Notes: generated by a model not told the origin, from the letters alone. A DNA stretch of 49,310 nt from a virus (IMGVR_UViG_3300009593_000027:1-49310), one strand, 5' to 3'. Positions 39,604 through 48,360 are shown, counted from the stretch's first letter. Made by a program: numbers and translations.

Positions 39604-41471
39604 TATTTATCCTTTTTCTTATCGTCCAACTCTTTAATGGCTTCGATTAATAAAGGTACAAGTTTCTCATACCAAACTGTTAAATATTGTGGATCAATAG
39701 GTGCTTCTGTAACTACTTCCGGTAATACATCTTCAACTTCTTTAGCATTAACACCAACTTGTCTACGATCATTATTGTAACCAAGTTCTTTAGCTTTTTC
39801 GTTTTCAGTAAAATAATAACCAGATAATGCTTTTACTTTATCCAATGCATTATCAATCTTACCTTCAAAGTTCTTTAACGCTGGGTCGGAATAATAAGCG
39901 GTGATGTTTGAGGTCGCTCGGATTTCACCAGCAGTTCCTGAACCTGCTGTGTTTACACCTAAACTATTTACCTGTGCGTTTGAGTTTGTTGTAAAACCAC
40001 CTGTAGGACCTGTAGGACCGGTTGGGCCAGAAGGACCGGTTGGACCAGCAGGGCCAGTACTACCAGCAGGACCAGTAGGGCCAGTAGGGCCGGTTGGACC
40101 AGTACCACCAGAAGGACCGGCAGGGCCGTCAGGCCCATCAGGGCCAGTAGGACCAGTAGATCCGGCGGGACCAGCAGGACCAGCAGGGCCAGTACCACCT
40201 GTAGGACCAGCAGGGCCAGTTGCTCCTGCTGGAATTGTGAATGCAAAAATCTTAGCTGTATCTGGACCACTAGCTACAATCCCAATAGGACCTGTGCTTG
40301 CTGTTGGTGTTCCAAAGCCTGCGGCTGGACCAGTAGGGCCTGTAGGCCCGTTTGGACCAGTACTACCTGTCGGCCCGGCGGGACCAGTAGGGCCAGTAGG
40401 GCCTGTCGGTCCGGTTGCACCGGCTGGAATAGTAAATGCAAATACTTTTGCTGTATCAGGTCCAGATGCAGTTACTGCAATAGGTGAACCTGTAGAAATT
40501 GTTGGAGTTCCAAATCCAGCTGCTGTACCAGTTGGACCTGTGCTACCAGTTGGACCTGCTGGTCCTTGTGCCGCGACATTAGCAATAGTTGCTTTTTTAA
40601 TAGCTGATCCTGATGTGTCGTAAACTGCTAATAAGTCATCACTAGCAATAGAAGAACTAACTGGATTACCTGAAACGGTGTCACCAACTATTGCTCCGGT
40701 TACTGTGACTCCTGTTGCGGTAGTCTCAAACTTTTTTACATTGTTGTGATATAAATCAACCGCTCCATTAATATTAAAAGTAGCAAAGTTCTCAGAACTC
40801 GTAATACTTCTAAGAAGAATTTGATCATCGGCTTCAATATATAAATTTCCTGTACCTGTATCTTTTATATAACTGTTCGACGCATCGTGAAATATCTCAA
40901 GCCCATCACTTGAGGATCCATAAATACCTTTAACATCATCATTGTGAATTATTGAGCCAGTCATCGTGCCACCAGTCAACATCAACGCACCAGCAGATGT
41001 TACGTTACTCGTATCAGTTACATCAGCGTTTGTTTCAACAGTGTCAAGCTTAGTTCCGTCTGCGCTTACGTCTCGACCATCCACGGTCCCCGCTACGGCG
41101 ACATTGTTGCCAGTTGCAGAAACACCTGATGATAAGGATACGGAGTCCGCATTATTAATGTACACGGCCCGTGAAGCGGGCTGTGTACAAAATATTTGTT
41201 TGGCTCCAGCGGAGAAATTAACAGCGTTATCGCTGTTTGATGAAGAAATAACTTCAGTTCTTGCTAAGTTAGCAGAAGTACCATCTAAGGTTCCAACACC
41301 AACTTCAAACTCTCCTAAGGTTGTATGAAAAATAGCATAATAAGTAAGATTATTATTACCGATTCCAGAAGCAAATGTTTCAAATCCAGCTACAGCTCCC
41401 CCTAGAGCGATCGCTCCTGTGCCTGTAGTAGTGCTGGTTTCTTTAACCCGATCATTAAGAACAAATGCCAT
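39603..41471 (-). CDS. Collagen-like tail fibre with S74 self-cleaving chaperone
   Basis: 622 residues. The N-terminus ([20 protein letters not shown]) is a tail-attachment region; then beta-rich modules shared with the other fibres ([21 protein letters not shown]). Three collagen-like (GxY)n blocks lie between about 305 and 490, separated by two near-copies of AAGFGTP..STG..[13 protein letters not shown] and IPAGATGP. The C-terminal about 95 residues are the S74 (intramolecular chaperone) domain: [10 protein letters not shown] with Ser528 and Lys533 spaced by five, then [16 protein letters not shown]. In this family the trimerising chaperone cuts itself off at the Ser. It is likely the main receptor-binding fibre. 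Confidence 0.85.
   Translation of the reverse strand: MAFVLNDRVKETSTTTGTGAIALGGAVAGFETFASGIGNNNLTYYAIFHTTLGEFEVGVGTLDGTSANLARTEVISSSNSDNAVNFSAGAKQIFCTQPASRAVYINNADSVSLSSGVSATGNNVAVAGTVDGRDVSADGTKLDTVETNADVTDTSNVTSAGALMLTGGTMTGSIIHNDDVKGIYGSSSDGLEIFHDASNSYIKDTGTGNLYIEADDQILLRSITSSENFATFNINGAVDLYHNNVKKFETTATGVTVTGAIVGDTVSGNPVSSSIASDDLLAVYDTSGSAIKKATIANVAAQGPAGPTGSTGPTGTAAGFGTPTISTGSPIAVTASGPDTAKVFAFTIPAGATGPTGPTGPTGPAGPTGSTGPNGPTGPTGPAAGFGTPTASTGPIGIVASGPDTAKIFAFTIPAGATGPAGPTGGTGPAGPAGPAGSTGPTGPDGPDGPAGPSGGTGPTGPTGPTGPAGSTGPAGPTGPSGPTGPTGPTGGFTTNSNAQVNSLGVNTAGSGTAGEIRATSNITAYYSDPALKNFEGKIDNALDKVKALSGYYFTENEKAKELGYNNDRRQVGVNAKEVEDVLPEVVTEAPIDPQYLTVWYEKLVPLLIEAIKELDDKKKDK
41080..41096. repeat. 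GC-rich dispersed motif, copy in collagen-like fibre
   Basis: Plus strand TCCACGGTCCCCGCTAC; encodes GTVDG. It is the one clear copy right of 31 kb, close to the copy at 10413-10429. Confidence 0.4.
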
Positions 41472-41484
41472 TTAGATTTGCTCC

Positions 41485-41934
41485 TTATGTCAGTCTTAGA
41501 ATCTCAGAACCACCACCCGCAGTTGGGAATTGAATTGTAAAAGTACCATTAGTCGCTGTGAACGTTCCACCAAAACTTAATACTGCTACTGCATCATTTG
41601 TAGGAGCAGGACCATCTGAACGATACATCAAACCGCCTGCAGCTGAAAAGCTTGCACTTGGCCATGAAATATTATCAAAGTCAGCATACGCAGTTGAAGC
41701 AGAAGAACCACCAACAACAGCCGGATTTGATAAAGCCGCGCCTCCTGTTGTGTATCCACTACCATTTGCTACTTGGTTATCTGAAGCAGTCGCTGTGTAA
41801 TTTGCTGTGGTCGCACCTAAAGTTGCAGAAGAAGTATATAACGATATTTTGTATGTAGCGCCACCGTCAAAGTCATGATTTCCTTTTAACAGTTCTTGTT
41901 TAAACACATTGCATACTGCTTGTGATATTGCCAT
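41485..41934 (-). CDS. Virion protein, beta-rich
   Basis: 149 residues, small and beta-like: AISQAVCNVFKQELLKGNHD then ATYKISLYTSSATLGATTAN, ending FTIQFPTAGGGSEILRLT. This pattern is common in marine phage structural genes next to fibres, but without a known function. Neighbours on both sides are virion proteins. The start follows the adaptor gene by 11 bp. Confidence 0.65.
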   Translation of the reverse strand: MAISQAVCNVFKQELLKGNHDFDGGATYKISLYTSSATLGATTANYTATASDNQVANGSGYTTGGAALSNPAVVGGSSASTAYADFDNISWPSASFSAAGGLMYRSDGPAPTNDAVAVLSFGGTFTATNGTFTIQFPTAGGGSEILRLT

Positions 41935-41945
41935 AATTTTTCTCC

Positions 41946-42683
41946 TTAAGGGTTATTAGACGGAATAGGTACCCTTAGTTCCCCATCCCTATATTCATCA
42001 CGTTTTTTCTTACCTAGTTGCTCAGTTGCTAATCCTTGTAACGCCAGTTGATATGACTGTTCGTAAAGTTGTAGCATTTCAGCAGGGCCTTTTAAGAATT
42101 TAAATGCATCGGAAAGACATGCAAATAAAAGGGCGCGTGGAGCATTTACACTTAACCACGTTGTGTATGGGGATGTTGCTTTCATATCCACCAAACTAGT
42201 TGGCTTTTTAACCAAAGCCAATTCTACCTTATAAGCCTGATTTTGTGAAGGTGCAATATATATTGTTTGTTGGTCCCAAACCGCAAAGTACTTTGGTACA
42301 ATTCCTGTTCCAGCAGGTGTTGTTCGATTCGGCCAATACTCTATTAAATAAGACAAGTCTTTTCTTGTCATGAAATGTCTCTCGTTTGGAATACCTCCAG
42401 TTTCAGTGTATATCTGAGCATATCTAATACTAGAGAAATCAGTTAAGTTTGCTCCTGGCATAGCAACCAATGGATTAGCTTGGTTTCCCGGAGCCGCTGT
42501 TGGAGCGGCAACTGTTGCAGTTTCATAAGCAAGATCAGCTGGAATCTCTATATCTCTAAAGATTCTAAATTCAACCATTCTTATTAGTTCATCTAATAAA
42601 TCATTAGTTGCTGAATTAGTCCAGATTGCACTATCTGTTTCTGTCCAAGACAATATATTTTGAATCATTTCTGCGTAGGTCAT
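41946..42683 (-). CDS. Tail adaptor-like protein
   Basis: 245 residues. Opens TYAEMIQNILSWTETDSAIW and LLDELIRMVEFRIFRDIEIP, an N-terminal helical bundle, then a beta segment and a C-terminal helix (LLFACLSDAFKFLKGPAEML). It is like small head-tail connector proteins of podoviruses (SU10-type adaptor, P22 gp4-like). It is ATGA-coupled to the HAD-fusion gene. Confidence 0.65.
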   Translation of the reverse strand: MTYAEMIQNILSWTETDSAIWTNSATNDLLDELIRMVEFRIFRDIEIPADLAYETATVAAPTAAPGNQANPLVAMPGANLTDFSSIRYAQIYTETGGIPNERHFMTRKDLSYLIEYWPNRTTPAGTGIVPKYFAVWDQQTIYIAPSQNQAYKVELALVKKPTSLVDMKATSPYTTWLSVNAPRALLFACLSDAFKFLKGPAEMLQLYEQSYQLALQGLATEQLGKKKRDEYRDGELRVPIPSNNP

Positions 42684-43675
42684 GGCGACAATGTTACAGG
42701 ACCCGATGATACAAGTCCACCCCCAGCTGACATAGCTCCAGGACTTTGCCAGTATTTATATGTTAATCCACCAGCTCCTGAAAACTGATCTATGTATTTT
42801 TGTGTGTCGTCAACCAATAATTTATTAGCTCCACCATAAGGAGCTTTAGTACCGCCAGTTGCAAAGAGAACACTTACTGGAGCCAATGCACCAGAATAGT
42901 TAGTAGATATCCAGCTACTCTTTTGGTTATTTAAAGATACTGATCCAGTATCAGTTGTTAAAATATAATAAGTTGTATTTTGTGCAATAGCTGCATTGAT
43001 TAATGCGTCAGCTCTTGCTAGCTTAGTTAAGTTTGTAAAAAAGTTTGCAGCTTGTGCAGTGATTGTTGCTGTTTGCATTGCCCAAGTCATTGGAAACCAA
43101 TCAGTCAAACTATTGTAAGTTGCAATTGCTTGATAATAACTTGTTAACACTCCATCCATATCAATATAAAGAGTTGTAGTTCCAGGATTACAATTTTTTG
43201 CAAGCCAAGTTTCAGCATCATAAGCTGGATTTACAGTATAGTTATCGCTGTCAGTTACACTGTTAACTGTAAAGCCGTCCGCTGCTTCTAACGAAGCTAC
43301 TGTTAACCAACCTGTACTTGGTGCAGAAGATGTAAAGCCGTTTGATAAACCTCTAAAGCGAACAATGTCGCCTACTTCTAAGTTATGGTCAGGTTCGTTT
43401 AGATAAAGATTTTGGTCGCCTGGAGTTGAAGAAACAAAAGGATTGGAATTTAAAAGTTTTGCAACTCTTGGTTCTGTACGAGCAGGTCTTGAATCTCTTA
43501 GTCCTTGTTTGTCTCCGACTAATCTTCTCACTACTAGTTGTGGATGTTTTGGTTCCCATTCAGAACTATGAACAAAAGAACCATTCCATTCATACATCAT
43601 TTCTCTGTATGGAAAGGCCATACCACTTCTATCTGAGATAGCTAAAGATTTCTTTCCGCGTGCAAAATTAGACAT
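42680..43675 (-). CDS. Virion protein fused to a HAD phosphatase-like domain
   Basis: 331 residues. Residues 1-160 follow a virion protein known in marine phages (SNFARGKKSLAISDRSGMAF then YREMMYEWNGSFVHSSEWEP). At 169-310 a complete HAD-superfamily pattern is embedded: motif I LYIDMDGVLT (Asp172, Asp174), motif II ILTTDTGS (Thr240/241), motif III Lys277 in GGTKAPYGG, motif IV LLVDD (Asp289, Asp290) followed by TQKYIDQFSGAGG, as in 5'(3')-deoxyribonucleotidase-like phage proteins. The HAD insert is in frame with no stop; the C-terminus after it is Gly/Ser/Pro-rich. It would carry a phosphatase on the virion or in the tail. Overlaps both neighbours by 4-8 bp. Confidence 0.8.
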   Translation of the reverse strand: MSNFARGKKSLAISDRSGMAFPYREMMYEWNGSFVHSSEWEPKHPQLVVRRLVGDKQGLRDSRPARTEPRVAKLLNSNPFVSSTPGDQNLYLNEPDHNLEVGDIVRFRGLSNGFTSSAPSTGWLTVASLEAADGFTVNSVTDSDNYTVNPAYDAETWLAKNCNPGTTTLYIDMDGVLTSYYQAIATYNSLTDWFPMTWAMQTATITAQAANFFTNLTKLARADALINAAIAQNTTYYILTTDTGSVSLNNQKSSWISTNYSGALAPVSVLFATGGTKAPYGGANKLLVDDTQKYIDQFSGAGGLTYKYWQSPGAMSAGGGLVSSGPVTLSP

Positions 43676-44423
43676 TTGGGTAATAAGCCTGTGGTGTTAA
43701 ATAAGTTGATGAAGCAGAACCATCTTCCGTTAGTGCACGGTTTAGTTCATCTTCATATATAAGTTTTAAATTTTGAATGTATTCTACTTTATATTTTTGT
43801 GACAAGTAGTATGCAAGTCCTGCAATCATACAAGGCACAAAACGATAAGGTACATCAGCAACATTACTATATACGCCAGCGTCTTGAATACGTTTTATAT
43901 AATACATGAAAACATAATTAGATGCCGCAGTTGCATCAGGTGCCGGATAAAGATTAACTACTACATTATCTGAAAATCTTTGTACGTAATACTGTGAAGG
44001 TGTTGATTGATTTAATTTAGCACTTAAACCATTATATGTTGATCTAGATATCTTAGTTAATGCAGAATCAGCTTGGTTTGTAGCGGCGTTATTTCGTCTA
44101 TAAGCAGCTTCTAAAATATCATCAACTCCATATAATGTAGTAGAGTTATCAGGGTTTAATACTGGAGAAGAAGTTCCATCTCCTGATGATCTGTAAAAAT
44201 TATAAGCGGCTTGTCCCTGAACTAAATTAATTAAAGTGTTGCCTATTTCCCAATAATGCAAACCTCTATTAGCCCATTCTTGAAGCATAATGTTCAAAGA
44301 ACGGTGTGCCGATTTCATCTTATAACCGCTTACATTGACCATACCGATTCGTTCAAAAGACTCTTCGATAACCTCGTCGATATAAAGGGTTTTCTCAAAA
44401 ACAGTAGTTCCTGATGTCGCCAT
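43668..44423 (-). CDS. Head-tail connector or adaptor protein
   Basis: 251 residues. YIDEVIEESFERIGMVNVSG then MKSAHRSLNIMLQEWANRGL and HYWEIGNTLINLVQGQAAYN form a helical N-terminus, followed by beta strands and a C-terminal segment. The composition and place between head and tail genes match a podovirus adaptor that joins the portal to the tail (P22 gp4 or T7 gp11-like). Overlaps the next gene by 8 bp. Confidence 0.7.
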   Translation of the reverse strand: MATSGTTVFEKTLYIDEVIEESFERIGMVNVSGYKMKSAHRSLNIMLQEWANRGLHYWEIGNTLINLVQGQAAYNFYRSSGDGTSSPVLNPDNSTTLYGVDDILEAAYRRNNAATNQADSALTKISRSTYNGLSAKLNQSTPSQYYVQRFSDNVVVNLYPAPDATAASNYVFMYYIKRIQDAGVYSNVADVPYRFVPCMIAGLAYYLSQKYKVEYIQNLKLIYEDELNRALTEDGSASSTYLTPQAYYPNV

Positions 44424-44434
44424 TTATATCTCCC

Positions 44435-44731
44435 TTACGTAGTTAATGTAACAGTAACCCCTGCGTTAGCATTAGCTGTAATTGTTGCATGAACATCAGT
44501 CTTAAATAAAATTCCACTGCCTGGAACAAAAACACTTAAGCCCTCTGTTCCAAATTTATAAACAGCTTTGACTGTTCCTGATCCACCACCGTCTCTAAGT
44601 GTGAGTGTGCTCGCTGCAACACCTGCACAAGAAATAGATGTGACTCTAGAACGTCCTGTATATAAACCACCAGTTGCTGCTGCGTGTTTTACGACCTGAT
44701 CTGATGTAAATGATCCTCCGCCTACTGACAT
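44435..44731 (-). CDS. Small beta-rich virion protein
   Basis: 98 residues, Gly/Ser/Thr-rich: SVGGGSFTSDQVVKHAAATG then STLTLRDGGGSGTVKAVYKF and HATITANANAGVTVTLTT. It looks like a small decoration or capping protein of the capsid or connector. No catalytic or membrane motif. Separated from the upstream gene by the 44749-44766 hairpin. Confidence 0.65.
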   Translation of the reverse strand: MSVGGGSFTSDQVVKHAAATGGLYTGRSRVTSISCAGVAASTLTLRDGGGSGTVKAVYKFGTEGLSVFVPGSGILFKTDVHATITANANAGVTVTLTT

Positions 44732-44748
44732 ATTTTTCTCCTATACTT

Positions 44749-44766
44749 AGGGGCCCGAAGGCCCCT
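44749..44766. other. GC-rich hairpin between two head-protein genes
   Basis: AGGGGCC and GGCCCCT close a four-base loop (CGAA on plus, TTCG on minus), a very stable UUCG-type hairpin in leftward mRNA. No U-run follows, so it may stabilise the 3' end of the upstream mRNA rather than end transcription. Confidence 0.55.
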
Positions 44767-44780
44767 AGTTAATTTTTAAG

Positions 44781-45287
44781 TTACGCTGTTAAGCCGTCAG
44801 TACCTGAGTTCGACTCTTCACCATCATCTACCATATGGTAAAAAAGAGTACCACTTAAAGTACCAGCTTGACCAGCTGCTGCAACACCAGCGACGATTTT
44901 AACATCGTGAGTCATTTCTATTACCCCAAGCGATGCACCGTCAGTAGCTGCACCCGGTTGAATATTACCTTGTGTAGCATCTGCTGCTAAGTTGTCAGCT
45001 AAGCCGTCAGTATCAACAAACGTTGTTCCGTCAACTAAATCTGCATAACCAACATCTAGTTTGCCGCCAGCAGCCGCTGCTCCCTTAAAGCTAAGTGAAT
45101 CAATGATTGCACCTTTTGGTAGTTTAACTTGTCTAGTATCCGTTGCAGATATTTGAGCGTCTGTTCCAGCCGCTGCATTAGTTGAAGGTACATAGAACTG
45201 AGCTACCATTTGCATAGAACCAGCATAAGTTGTTTTCTTTCCATTACCATTGGATCTTACGATCCCTGTAAAAGTTGTAGTTGCCAT
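44781..45287 (-). CDS. Probable capsid decoration protein
   Basis: 168 residues, Ala/Gly/Thr-rich, no membrane span. ATTTFTGIVRSNGNGKKTTY and LPKGAIIDSLSFKGAAAAGG suggest a beta-sheet protein; the C-terminus is acidic (DDGEESNSGTDG). It follows the major capsid gene behind a terminator. The 118 bp upstream (45288-45405) contain no gene and no promoter that I can support, although the TATATT at 45312 could be a -10 box. Decoration or head-completion role is inferred from order. Confidence 0.6.
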   Translation of the reverse strand: MATTTFTGIVRSNGNGKKTTYAGSMQMVAQFYVPSTNAAAGTDAQISATDTRQVKLPKGAIIDSLSFKGAAAAGGKLDVGYADLVDGTTFVDTDGLADNLAADATQGNIQPGAATDGASLGVIEMTHDVKIVAGVAAAGQAGTLSGTLFYHMVDDGEESNSGTDGLTA

Positions 45288-45405
45288 GATATTTGTCTCC
45301 TGTTTACGTCAATATAGTATTGAGATTTTTCGACTGCACGCGTCTATATCAACTAATTAATATGCAGTATTCCGAATATACGCTTTTAATGTAGTGATTG
45401 CAAAT

Positions 45406-45431
45406 AAAAAGGGGCGCCGAAGCGCCCCTTT
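45406..45431 (-). terminator. Rho-independent terminator after the major capsid gene
   Basis: On the minus strand GGGGCGC, TTCG loop, GCGCCCC, then TTTTT. The stem (45411-45417 with 45422-45428) is extended by flanking A/T pairs, and the T-run is the AAAAA at 45406-45410. It lies 23 bp behind the capsid gene stop and is the clearest terminator in the window. Confidence 0.85.
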
Positions 45432-45453
45432 AAAAGGTTTATAATCTTAAAGA

Positions 45454-46359
45454 TTATGCACCTGGAGAACCGTAGATTCCTCTAGGGTCAGACCAACCGA
45501 AGCTGTATCTTTCTCTAGCTTTGTATCTTACGTTTCCAGTTTCGAAGTCACCTTCCATAGCCGTTTTAATCGGCGCACGAACCATGTGTTTCATGCCGTT
45601 AGGAACGTCAGTCTTAATAAAGAATGATTCTGTATCAGACAAGAAGTTGTTCACTACGAAACCTTGTGGGATCATACCCATAGATTTCATTGCGTTAACA
45701 TCGTTGTCCGCAGTACCAGGTCTTTGACCAGACTTCATAAGTCTTTCCGCTACGAATTGCTGGTTAGGGTGAATGATCATTTTCATTCCTCTAGCAGCAA
45801 TCTTTAAGCCACGTTCATCAGTCATAGCAGCAATGTCAATCATTGCTTGCTCTAATGATGTTTCTGACAAGTCAGCAGCAACTGATGGTTCGTTTTTAAA
45901 CGTACCAGCAATTGTAGGGTGAACAGCAGAGCAAAGTTCAACTCCGTCGCCACCTTTGTAGGCATTGTTAAACGCTCTGTTAAGAACGTTTGCAGCTTTA
46001 ACCTGCTTAGTGTTTGCCATAGAACGAGCAAGTGCTTTTGTGTAACGCGTAGAGATTTTGTCATAAAGGTTATCCTCAATGTTCTCTTCCGTTAGCGCGA
46101 ATGCTAACGCAACAGTTTCATGTTGGTACCTTGCTGTGAAAGTCTCTTGAGCGTTGTCATACACAACAGCAGCGCCTTCTGACTTAACAGAAGCGTTTTC
46201 GAATCCAGATAACATCACTTCTTCTTCAAAAGCTCTGTCACTTGATTCAGTTTCGAAAATCTCCGTGTGTTGATTTTCGTATTGTTTGTACTCAAGTCCA
46301 AATAATGCATTTAGACCTGGCTCTAGCTCTTTTGCTAGTTGTTGTCTTGATATAGCCAT
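45454..46359 (-). CDS. Major capsid protein
   Basis: 301 residues. The protein has the pattern of an HK97-fold capsid protein of podoviruses: AKELEPGLNALFGLEYKQYE at the start, then SYHETVALAFALTEENIEDN-like helix, KALARSMANTKQVKAANVLN (spine helix), the strand AARGMKMIIHPNQQFVAERL and C-terminal YSFGWSDPRGIYGSPGA. Residue count and composition fit. No terminal protease cleavage site is evident. The position behind scaffold-like and before connector genes, and the single strong terminator directly behind it, agree with a highly expressed gene. Confidence 0.9.
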   Translation of the reverse strand: MAISRQQLAKELEPGLNALFGLEYKQYENQHTEIFETESSDRAFEEEVMLSGFENASVKSEGAAVVYDNAQETFTARYQHETVALAFALTEENIEDNLYDKISTRYTKALARSMANTKQVKAANVLNRAFNNAYKGGDGVELCSAVHPTIAGTFKNEPSVAADLSETSLEQAMIDIAAMTDERGLKIAARGMKMIIHPNQQFVAERLMKSGQRPGTADNDVNAMKSMGMIPQGFVVNNFLSDTESFFIKTDVPNGMKHMVRAPIKTAMEGDFETGNVRYKARERYSFGWSDPRGIYGSPGA

Positions 46360-46378
46360 TTTTTATGTCCTCCTGCTA

Positions 46379-46918
46379 TTATTTGTACATGTGTTCATTA
46401 ATTAGAACTTCATACAGAGTGTGAGCTTCACCGACTGCATTTCTGGCAGGGTTGCCAGAGAATCCAATCACAGTGCAGTTAATATCTGCACCAGTTGCGA
46501 AAGTTCCTGTATCTAGTTCCATTCCTGAAACACCGTTTGTTGTTGAACCAGTTCCGACAACGATGTCTGCTTTTCGTCCGACATCTGTTTGTGCAGAGTT
46601 TACTCCTGATTTTCCTTGTAGTTCGAAAACTTGATAAGGATCATCATAAACAAACGCTTCACTTGCTTGTCCGGCTGCTGATTGGTTTTTGAATTGGGGT
46701 TTTCCCGTTGAATCGTCGAAGTTACATCCCCAAAAAACGCCAACGTTGGTTGTTCCAACGCCTGCTTGAGTCAGTACACCAGTGTTACTTGCTATCTGTA
46801 CTGCATCGCCCTGAAAAATCACATCATCTGTGATTTGATAAGAGCCCGCTTTTTGTGGGGGTCCACTACCGATTTTGCCAACTGGATTAAAACCCATAGG
46901 GGCATCTATATTTGCCAT
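46379..46918 (-). CDS. Head protein, probable decoration or capsid-associated
   Basis: 179 residues. ANIDAPMGFNPVGKIGSGPP then YQITDDVIFQGDAVQIASNT and GVFWGCNFDDSTGKPQF are beta-rich, and the C-terminus HTLYEVLINEHMYK is a helix. AAAGGAGG lies 8 nt before the ATG, a strong ribosome-binding site. It is placed directly upstream of the capsid gene, as are head-decoration and head-vertex proteins. No characterised domain recognised. Confidence 0.65.
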   Translation of the reverse strand: MANIDAPMGFNPVGKIGSGPPQKAGSYQITDDVIFQGDAVQIASNTGVLTQAGVGTTNVGVFWGCNFDDSTGKPQFKNQSAAGQASEAFVYDDPYQVFELQGKSGVNSAQTDVGRKADIVVGTGSTTNGVSGMELDTGTFATGADINCTVIGFSGNPARNAVGEAHTLYEVLINEHMYK

Positions 46919-46967
46919 AGTTTTATCCTCCTTTTAGGATTAGTTGATTAAATCAGCAGATCAAAGA

Positions 46968-47426
46968 TTATTTCTTTGAGCCACCAAAGGTTACACGAGA
47001 CTGCCTTTCTTGATTGATAGGCACTCCTGGGTGCTGGTCCTTTAGAACGTCGTTTGATAAGGCATCATCACGATCCTGAGTCATCTTATCGAAATACTCT
47101 TCGCGTGATTGCGCGACTTCTTCAGATATCCTTGCCAACACAAGGCCTCCTACGCCGATCATCCCTTGATATTTACCAGAATCGACAACAGGGTAAAGGT
47201 CATTAGGATACTCGTCAGCTCTGACAAGTTCCCAACCTGATCTAATTTTCCCTGACATATTTTTAGTATCGTCAGTTCCCATTAGTTCCGTCCTTAACCA
47301 CCTATGACGAAATCCGTCTGGTGCAGGGGGTGCATCTAGTGCAGATGGTGGAGTCCAAACTTTTTTAGCTTCTGTTTTAGCTCGAGTTTGACTCGCGCGT
47401 GGGGTTTTTATTTTATCTTTTTCCAT
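46968..47426 (-). CDS. Head-module protein of unknown function
   Basis: 152 residues. A basic, Pro/Ala-rich N-terminus (about 1-40), then FRHRWLRTELMGTDDTKNMS and WELVRADEYPNDLYPVVDSG, a small mixed domain; ends QERQSRVTFGGSKK. The family occurs between scaffold and capsid genes in marine podoviruses as I know them, without described function. It could be a head-assembly factor. Confidence 0.65.
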   Translation of the reverse strand: MEKDKIKTPRASQTRAKTEAKKVWTPPSALDAPPAPDGFRHRWLRTELMGTDDTKNMSGKIRSGWELVRADEYPNDLYPVVDSGKYQGMIGVGGLVLARISEEVAQSREEYFDKMTQDRDDALSNDVLKDQHPGVPINQERQSRVTFGGSKK

Positions 47427-47430
47427 ATGC

Positions 47431-48360
47431 TTATACCTCCTTCGCGGCTAATTGTTTCGCATACTCTTCGAGTGGCACACCTAATCTTTTAGAAATTGCT
47501 ACCTGTGAGGGTGTGAGCTTCACGGTTTTTCTGCGTCCTTTTGAGGCCGGACGTTTGGCACTTGCAACATTCTGAACTGGTTCAGATGTAGTTGACTCAT
47601 TATTACCAAATTTGTGCGGGAATTCAAGTCTTATTCTCTTATCCACTTCGGTATAATATTCGTCTGAATTGGCATCAAAGCCTTCTTCATTTACCAGCGT
47701 TTTATGTATGTCAAACGCTGTGTAAGTCATAGCATTATCAGTTCCAAACCAAGCATTTTTGGATGCCCAAGCATCTGCTTTAGGATCCGTCTTTGGTGGT
47801 TGCATAGTTGGGGTTTGAGGTTGTTGTGGAACGGCTTCTCTTTTTGGAGGCGCTTTGTCCATTTCCTCTAACCTTGCGAGTCTCGTTGCATCCATTGTAA
47901 GTTGCGCAAGCTCAGTTTGTGCAGCAACTTGACCATCTACATCACCATTATTTATAGCTGCCTGTAGTTTAGCTTTTGTTGCTTCAAGTGATCCTGTAAC
48001 ACGTTTTTTAAACTCATTAGTGTAAGTACTTTCTACACTTCTATAACGATCTTTTAAGGTGTCCTGTTCGCTTTTTAGTTTTTGTGCATAAGTAATCGCT
48101 TCTTCTTTTTGCCTTTCAGCTTCTCGCATTTTACGAGTAAGTTTAGCTATTCTTTTTTGCACACCTTCTGAATACTCACCAAGTTCATCTTTCGATTCTT
48201 CTGTTTTTGCTTCAGCAGGTTTTTCTTCTTCTTTTGTTTCTTCAACAACAATTTCTTCTTTGGGAGCGGCCTCTTCTTCTTTGGCCGGTGCCTCTAAATC
48301 AATTTCTGTTGCTTCTTCGTCAGCTTCGCCAACGTCGATGTCTTTTGTTTCATCTAGCAT
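47431..48360 (-). CDS. Capsid scaffold-like protein
   Basis: 309 residues. Residues 1-60 are almost purely Glu/Ala/Lys acidic low-complexity; 65-170 are a long coiled coil (KRIAKLTRKMREAERQKEEA, TLKDRYRSVESTYTNEFKKR); a Pro/Gln linker is near 180-195; the C-terminus is basic (ASAKRPASKGRRKTVKLTPS). Acidic coiled coil plus basic C-terminal helix is the classical scaffold layout. Located right before the capsid genes. There is no visible cleavage domain, so it may leave intact. Confidence 0.8.
   Translation of the reverse strand: MLDETKDIDVGEADEEATEIDLEAPAKEEEAAPKEEIVVEETKEEEKPAEAKTEESKDELGEYSEGVQKRIAKLTRKMREAERQKEEAITYAQKLKSEQDTLKDRYRSVESTYTNEFKKRVTGSLEATKAKLQAAINNGDVDGQVAAQTELAQLTMDATRLARLEEMDKAPPKREAVPQQPQTPTMQPPKTDPKADAWASKNAWFGTDNAMTYTAFDIHKTLVNEEGFDANSDEYYTEVDKRIRLEFPHKFGNNESTTSEPVQNVASAKRPASKGRRKTVKLTPSQVAISKRLGVPLEEYAKQLAAKEV

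Noticed and set aside
39901-40623. Plus-strand 240-residue Pro/Gly/Val frame
   Set aside because: Antisense of the collagen-like repeats; the mirror of GPxGPx codons gives GPVGPV. The minus frame has the S74 domain and continuous fibre modules.
45288-45405. Promoter between capsid terminator and decoration gene
   Set aside because: A TATATT can be found near 45312, but no acceptable -35 at 16-18 bp, and read-through of the terminator is an adequate explanation.
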